A stretch of DNA of 64,000 bases. It comes from Tipula vernalis. Lineage: Eukaryota; Arthropoda; Insecta; Diptera; Tipulidae. The stretch spans positions 89,256,311 through 89,320,310 of the forward strand of contig OY282560.1 in assembly GCA_958295665.1 (NCBI GenBank), given 5' to 3'. Under the pieces are notes generated by a model that saw nothing but the letters and a program-made list of their open reading frames with translations, was not told where the DNA came from and made no database searches. Positions 62,101 to 64,000 of this stretch are shown here, piece after piece; position 1 is the first letter of the stretch; each line of letters opens with the position of its first letter. The position numbers were made by a program, and so were the translations under genes.

Positions 62101-64000
62101 TGATTTCTTCGAATCGAATTTTCTACGAAATGTATGGTATAGCAATTACAGGTCCCGTGACCTATCATTTAAGGTATCAAGAACCGCATTCTGAGCACAA
62201 TTGCAGATTTTGGATTTTTACAGCTCTGAATCGGCTGAGCTATAGTAAGGTGATTTCTTCGAATCGATTTTTCTGTGAAATCTATGGAAATAATCAACCA
62301 ATTTAAATGCGGTTTGGCTCAACAATTACAAGTCACGAGACCTATCATTTGAGGTATCAAGAAACCCAATCGGAGCACAATTGCAGATTTTGGATTTTTA
62401 CAGCTCTGAATCGGCTGAGCTATAGTAAGGTGATTTCTTCGAATCGAATTTTCTATGAAATGTATGGAAAAGCAATTACAGGTCCCGTGACCTATCATTT
62501 AAGGTATCAAGAACCGCATTCTGAGCACAATTGCAGATTTTGGATTTTTACAGCTCTGAATCGGCTGAGCTATAGTAAGGTGATTTCTTCGAATCGATTT
62601 TTCTGTGAAATCTATGGAAATAATCAACCAATTTAAATGCGGTTTGGCTCAACAATTACAAGTCCCGAGACCTATCATTTGAGGTATCAAGAAACCCAAT
62701 CGGAGCACAATTGCAGATTTTGGATTTTTACAGCTCTGAATCGGCTGAGCTATAGTAAGGTGATTTCTTCGAATCGAATTTTCTATGAAATGTATGGAAA
62801 AGCAATTACAGGTCCCGTGACCTATCATTTAAGGTATCAAGAACCGCATTCTGAGCACAATTGCAGATTTTGGATTTTTACAGCTCTGAATCGGCTGAGC
62901 TATAGTAAGGTGATTTCTTCGAATCGAATTTTCTACGAAATGTATGGAAAAGCAATTACAGGTCCCGTGACCTATCATTTAAGGTATCAAGAACCGCATT
63001 CTGAGCACAATTGCAGATTTTGGATTTTTACAGCTCTGAATCGGCTGAGCTATAGTAAGGTGATTTCTTCGAATCGATTTTTCTGTGAAATCTATGGAAA
63101 TAATCAACCAATTTAAATGCGGTTTGGCTCAACAATTACAAGTCCCGAGACCTATCATTTGAGGTATCAAGAAACCCAATCGGAGCACAATTGCAGACTT
63201 TGGATTTTTACAGCTCTGAATCGGCTGAGCTATAGTAAGGTGATTTCTTCGAATCGAATTTTCTACGAAATGTATGGTATAGCAATTACAGGTCCCGTGA
63301 CCTATCATTTAAGGTATCAAGAACCGCATTCTGAGCACAATTGCAGATTTTGGATTTTTACAGCTCTGAATCGGCTGAGCTATAGTAAGGTGATTTCTTC
63401 GAATCGATTTTTCTGTGAAATCTATGGAAATAATCAACCAATTTAAATGCGGTTTGGCTCAACAATTACAAGTCCCGAGACCTATCATTTGAGGTATCAA
63501 GAAACCCAATCGGAGCACAATTGCAGATTTTGGATTTTTACAGCTCTGAATCGGCTGAGCTATAGTAAGGTGATTTCTTCGAATCGAATTTTCTATGAAA
63601 TGTATGGAAAAGCAATTACAGGTCCCGTGACCTATCATTTAAGGTATCAAGAACCGCATTCTGAGCACAATTGCAGATTTTGGATTTTTACAGCTCTGAA
63701 TCGGCTGAGCTATAGTAAGGTGATTTCTTCGAATGGAATTTTCTACGAAATGTATGGAAAAGCAATTACAGGTCCCGTGACCTATCATTTAAGGTATCAA
63801 GAACCGCATTCTGAGCACAATTGCAGATTTTGGATTTTTACAGCTCTGAATCGGCTGAGCTATAGTAAGGTGATTTCTTCGAATCGATTTTTCTGTGAAA
63901 TCTATGGAAATAATCAACCAATTTAAATGCGGTTTGGCTCAACAATTACAAGTCCCGAGACCTATCATTTGAGGTATCAAGAAACCCAATCGGAGCACAA

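Larger units (their letters stand above)
1..64000 (+). repeat. Satellite DNA array, 150/180 bp monomers, whole window
   Basis: The landmark CACAATTGCA (or a one-base variant) recurs every 150 or 180 bp from base 1 to base 63,996, always on the plus strand. I saw no inversion, gap, unrelated insert or flanking unique DNA. Monomers are S (150 bp) and L (180 bp), combined as S+L (330 bp) and S+S+L (480 bp). Copies differ by only a few bases, so the array has been homogenised by unequal exchange or gene conversion. This is typical of eukaryotic satellite DNA. The family is not one I recognise, so no name is given. Both edges lie outside the window, so the true length is at least 64 kb. Confidence 0.98.
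46587..64000 (+). repeat. Domain 3: dimer-rich satellite zone
   Basis: From 46,587 to 63,926 there are 38 dimers and only 10 trimers, against 33 and 38 in domain 2. AL and BL dimers alternate in runs (49527 AL, 49857 BL, 50187 AL, 50517 BL, 50847 AL; again from 51837 and from 57237). A BL dimer can be read as an ABL trimer that lost A, and an AL dimer as one that lost B. Much of the domain is explained by one roughly 5 kb duplication with offset 7,710 bp and one with offset 2,310 bp. The window ends within a unit boundary, the last five bases being the start of the next monomer. Confidence 0.88.

Noticed and set aside
112..63926. More than 100 plus-strand open frames of about 70-270 codons as a tandem gene family
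   Set aside because: They follow from repeat lengths divisible by 3. There is no distinct promoter, start context or domain, the rare changes are mostly residue-altering, and some units carry stops or frameshifts.
1..64000. CRISPR array
   Set aside because: The repeats are contiguous 150/180 bp units with no short repeat-spacer alternation, and what would be spacers are also repeated.
1..64000. rRNA or 5S gene cluster
   Set aside because: The unit length could suggest 5S, but the sequence has no recognisable 5S or other rRNA segments.

Overview
The whole 64 kb window is one uninterrupted satellite DNA array. Every base belongs to a head-to-tail, same-orientation tandem repeat. I found no unique sequence, transposon insertion, RNA gene or convincing protein gene. 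An array of this length and order is typical of eukaryotic constitutive heterochromatin (pericentromeric, centromeric or subtelomeric). The base composition is about 38% GC (57/150 and 68/180 in the two reference units). I do not recognise the monomer and cannot name the organism. An invertebrate such as an insect would fit but is not shown.

There are two related monomers. S is 150 bp. L is 180 bp and matches S except for about 30 extra bp in its middle and several diagnostic bases. Unit starts are placed here at CACAATTGCA. S has subtypes: A (TATGAAATG, GGAAAAGCA), B (TACGAAATG, GGAAAAGCA), C (GACTTTGG, TACGAAATG, GGTATAGCA), D (as C but GATTTTGG), G (as B but GAATGG for GAATCG), W (CATTTATGG) and T (GATTTTAG). 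L has a hybrid form L' with an S-like 3' tail and a form L* with the C-type GACTTTGG. Monomers combine into 330 bp dimers (S+L) and 480 bp trimers (S+S+L). Module positions below are phased on the ATG inside the L-specific insert.

Domain 1 (about 1-17,015) is heterogeneous. It has runs of up to seven S units, L' hybrids, all T and W variants, 1-bp indel units, and nested segmental duplications (offsets near 3.8-4.0, 4.14, 4.71 and 5.34 kb). Domain 2 (about 17,196-46,586) is very homogeneous, a mix of 38 trimers and 33 dimers from 17,457, arranged in longer blocks (810, 1140, 1290, 1950 and 2100 bp). Domain 3 (46,587 to the end) uses the same units but is dominated by dimers (38 dimers, 10 trimers up to 63,926) and contains a copy of about 5 kb of itself 7,710 bp downstream. 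The single L unit at 17,016-17,195 marks the sharp change from domain 1 to domain 2 and carries two private mutations.

Nothing here works together as genes do. The interest lies in the architecture: a two-length monomer system, a layered duplication history readable from private mutations, and a reading frame that stays open only because 150 and 180 are both multiples of 3. All counts and offsets come from reading the sequence by eye; no alignment or database search was run.
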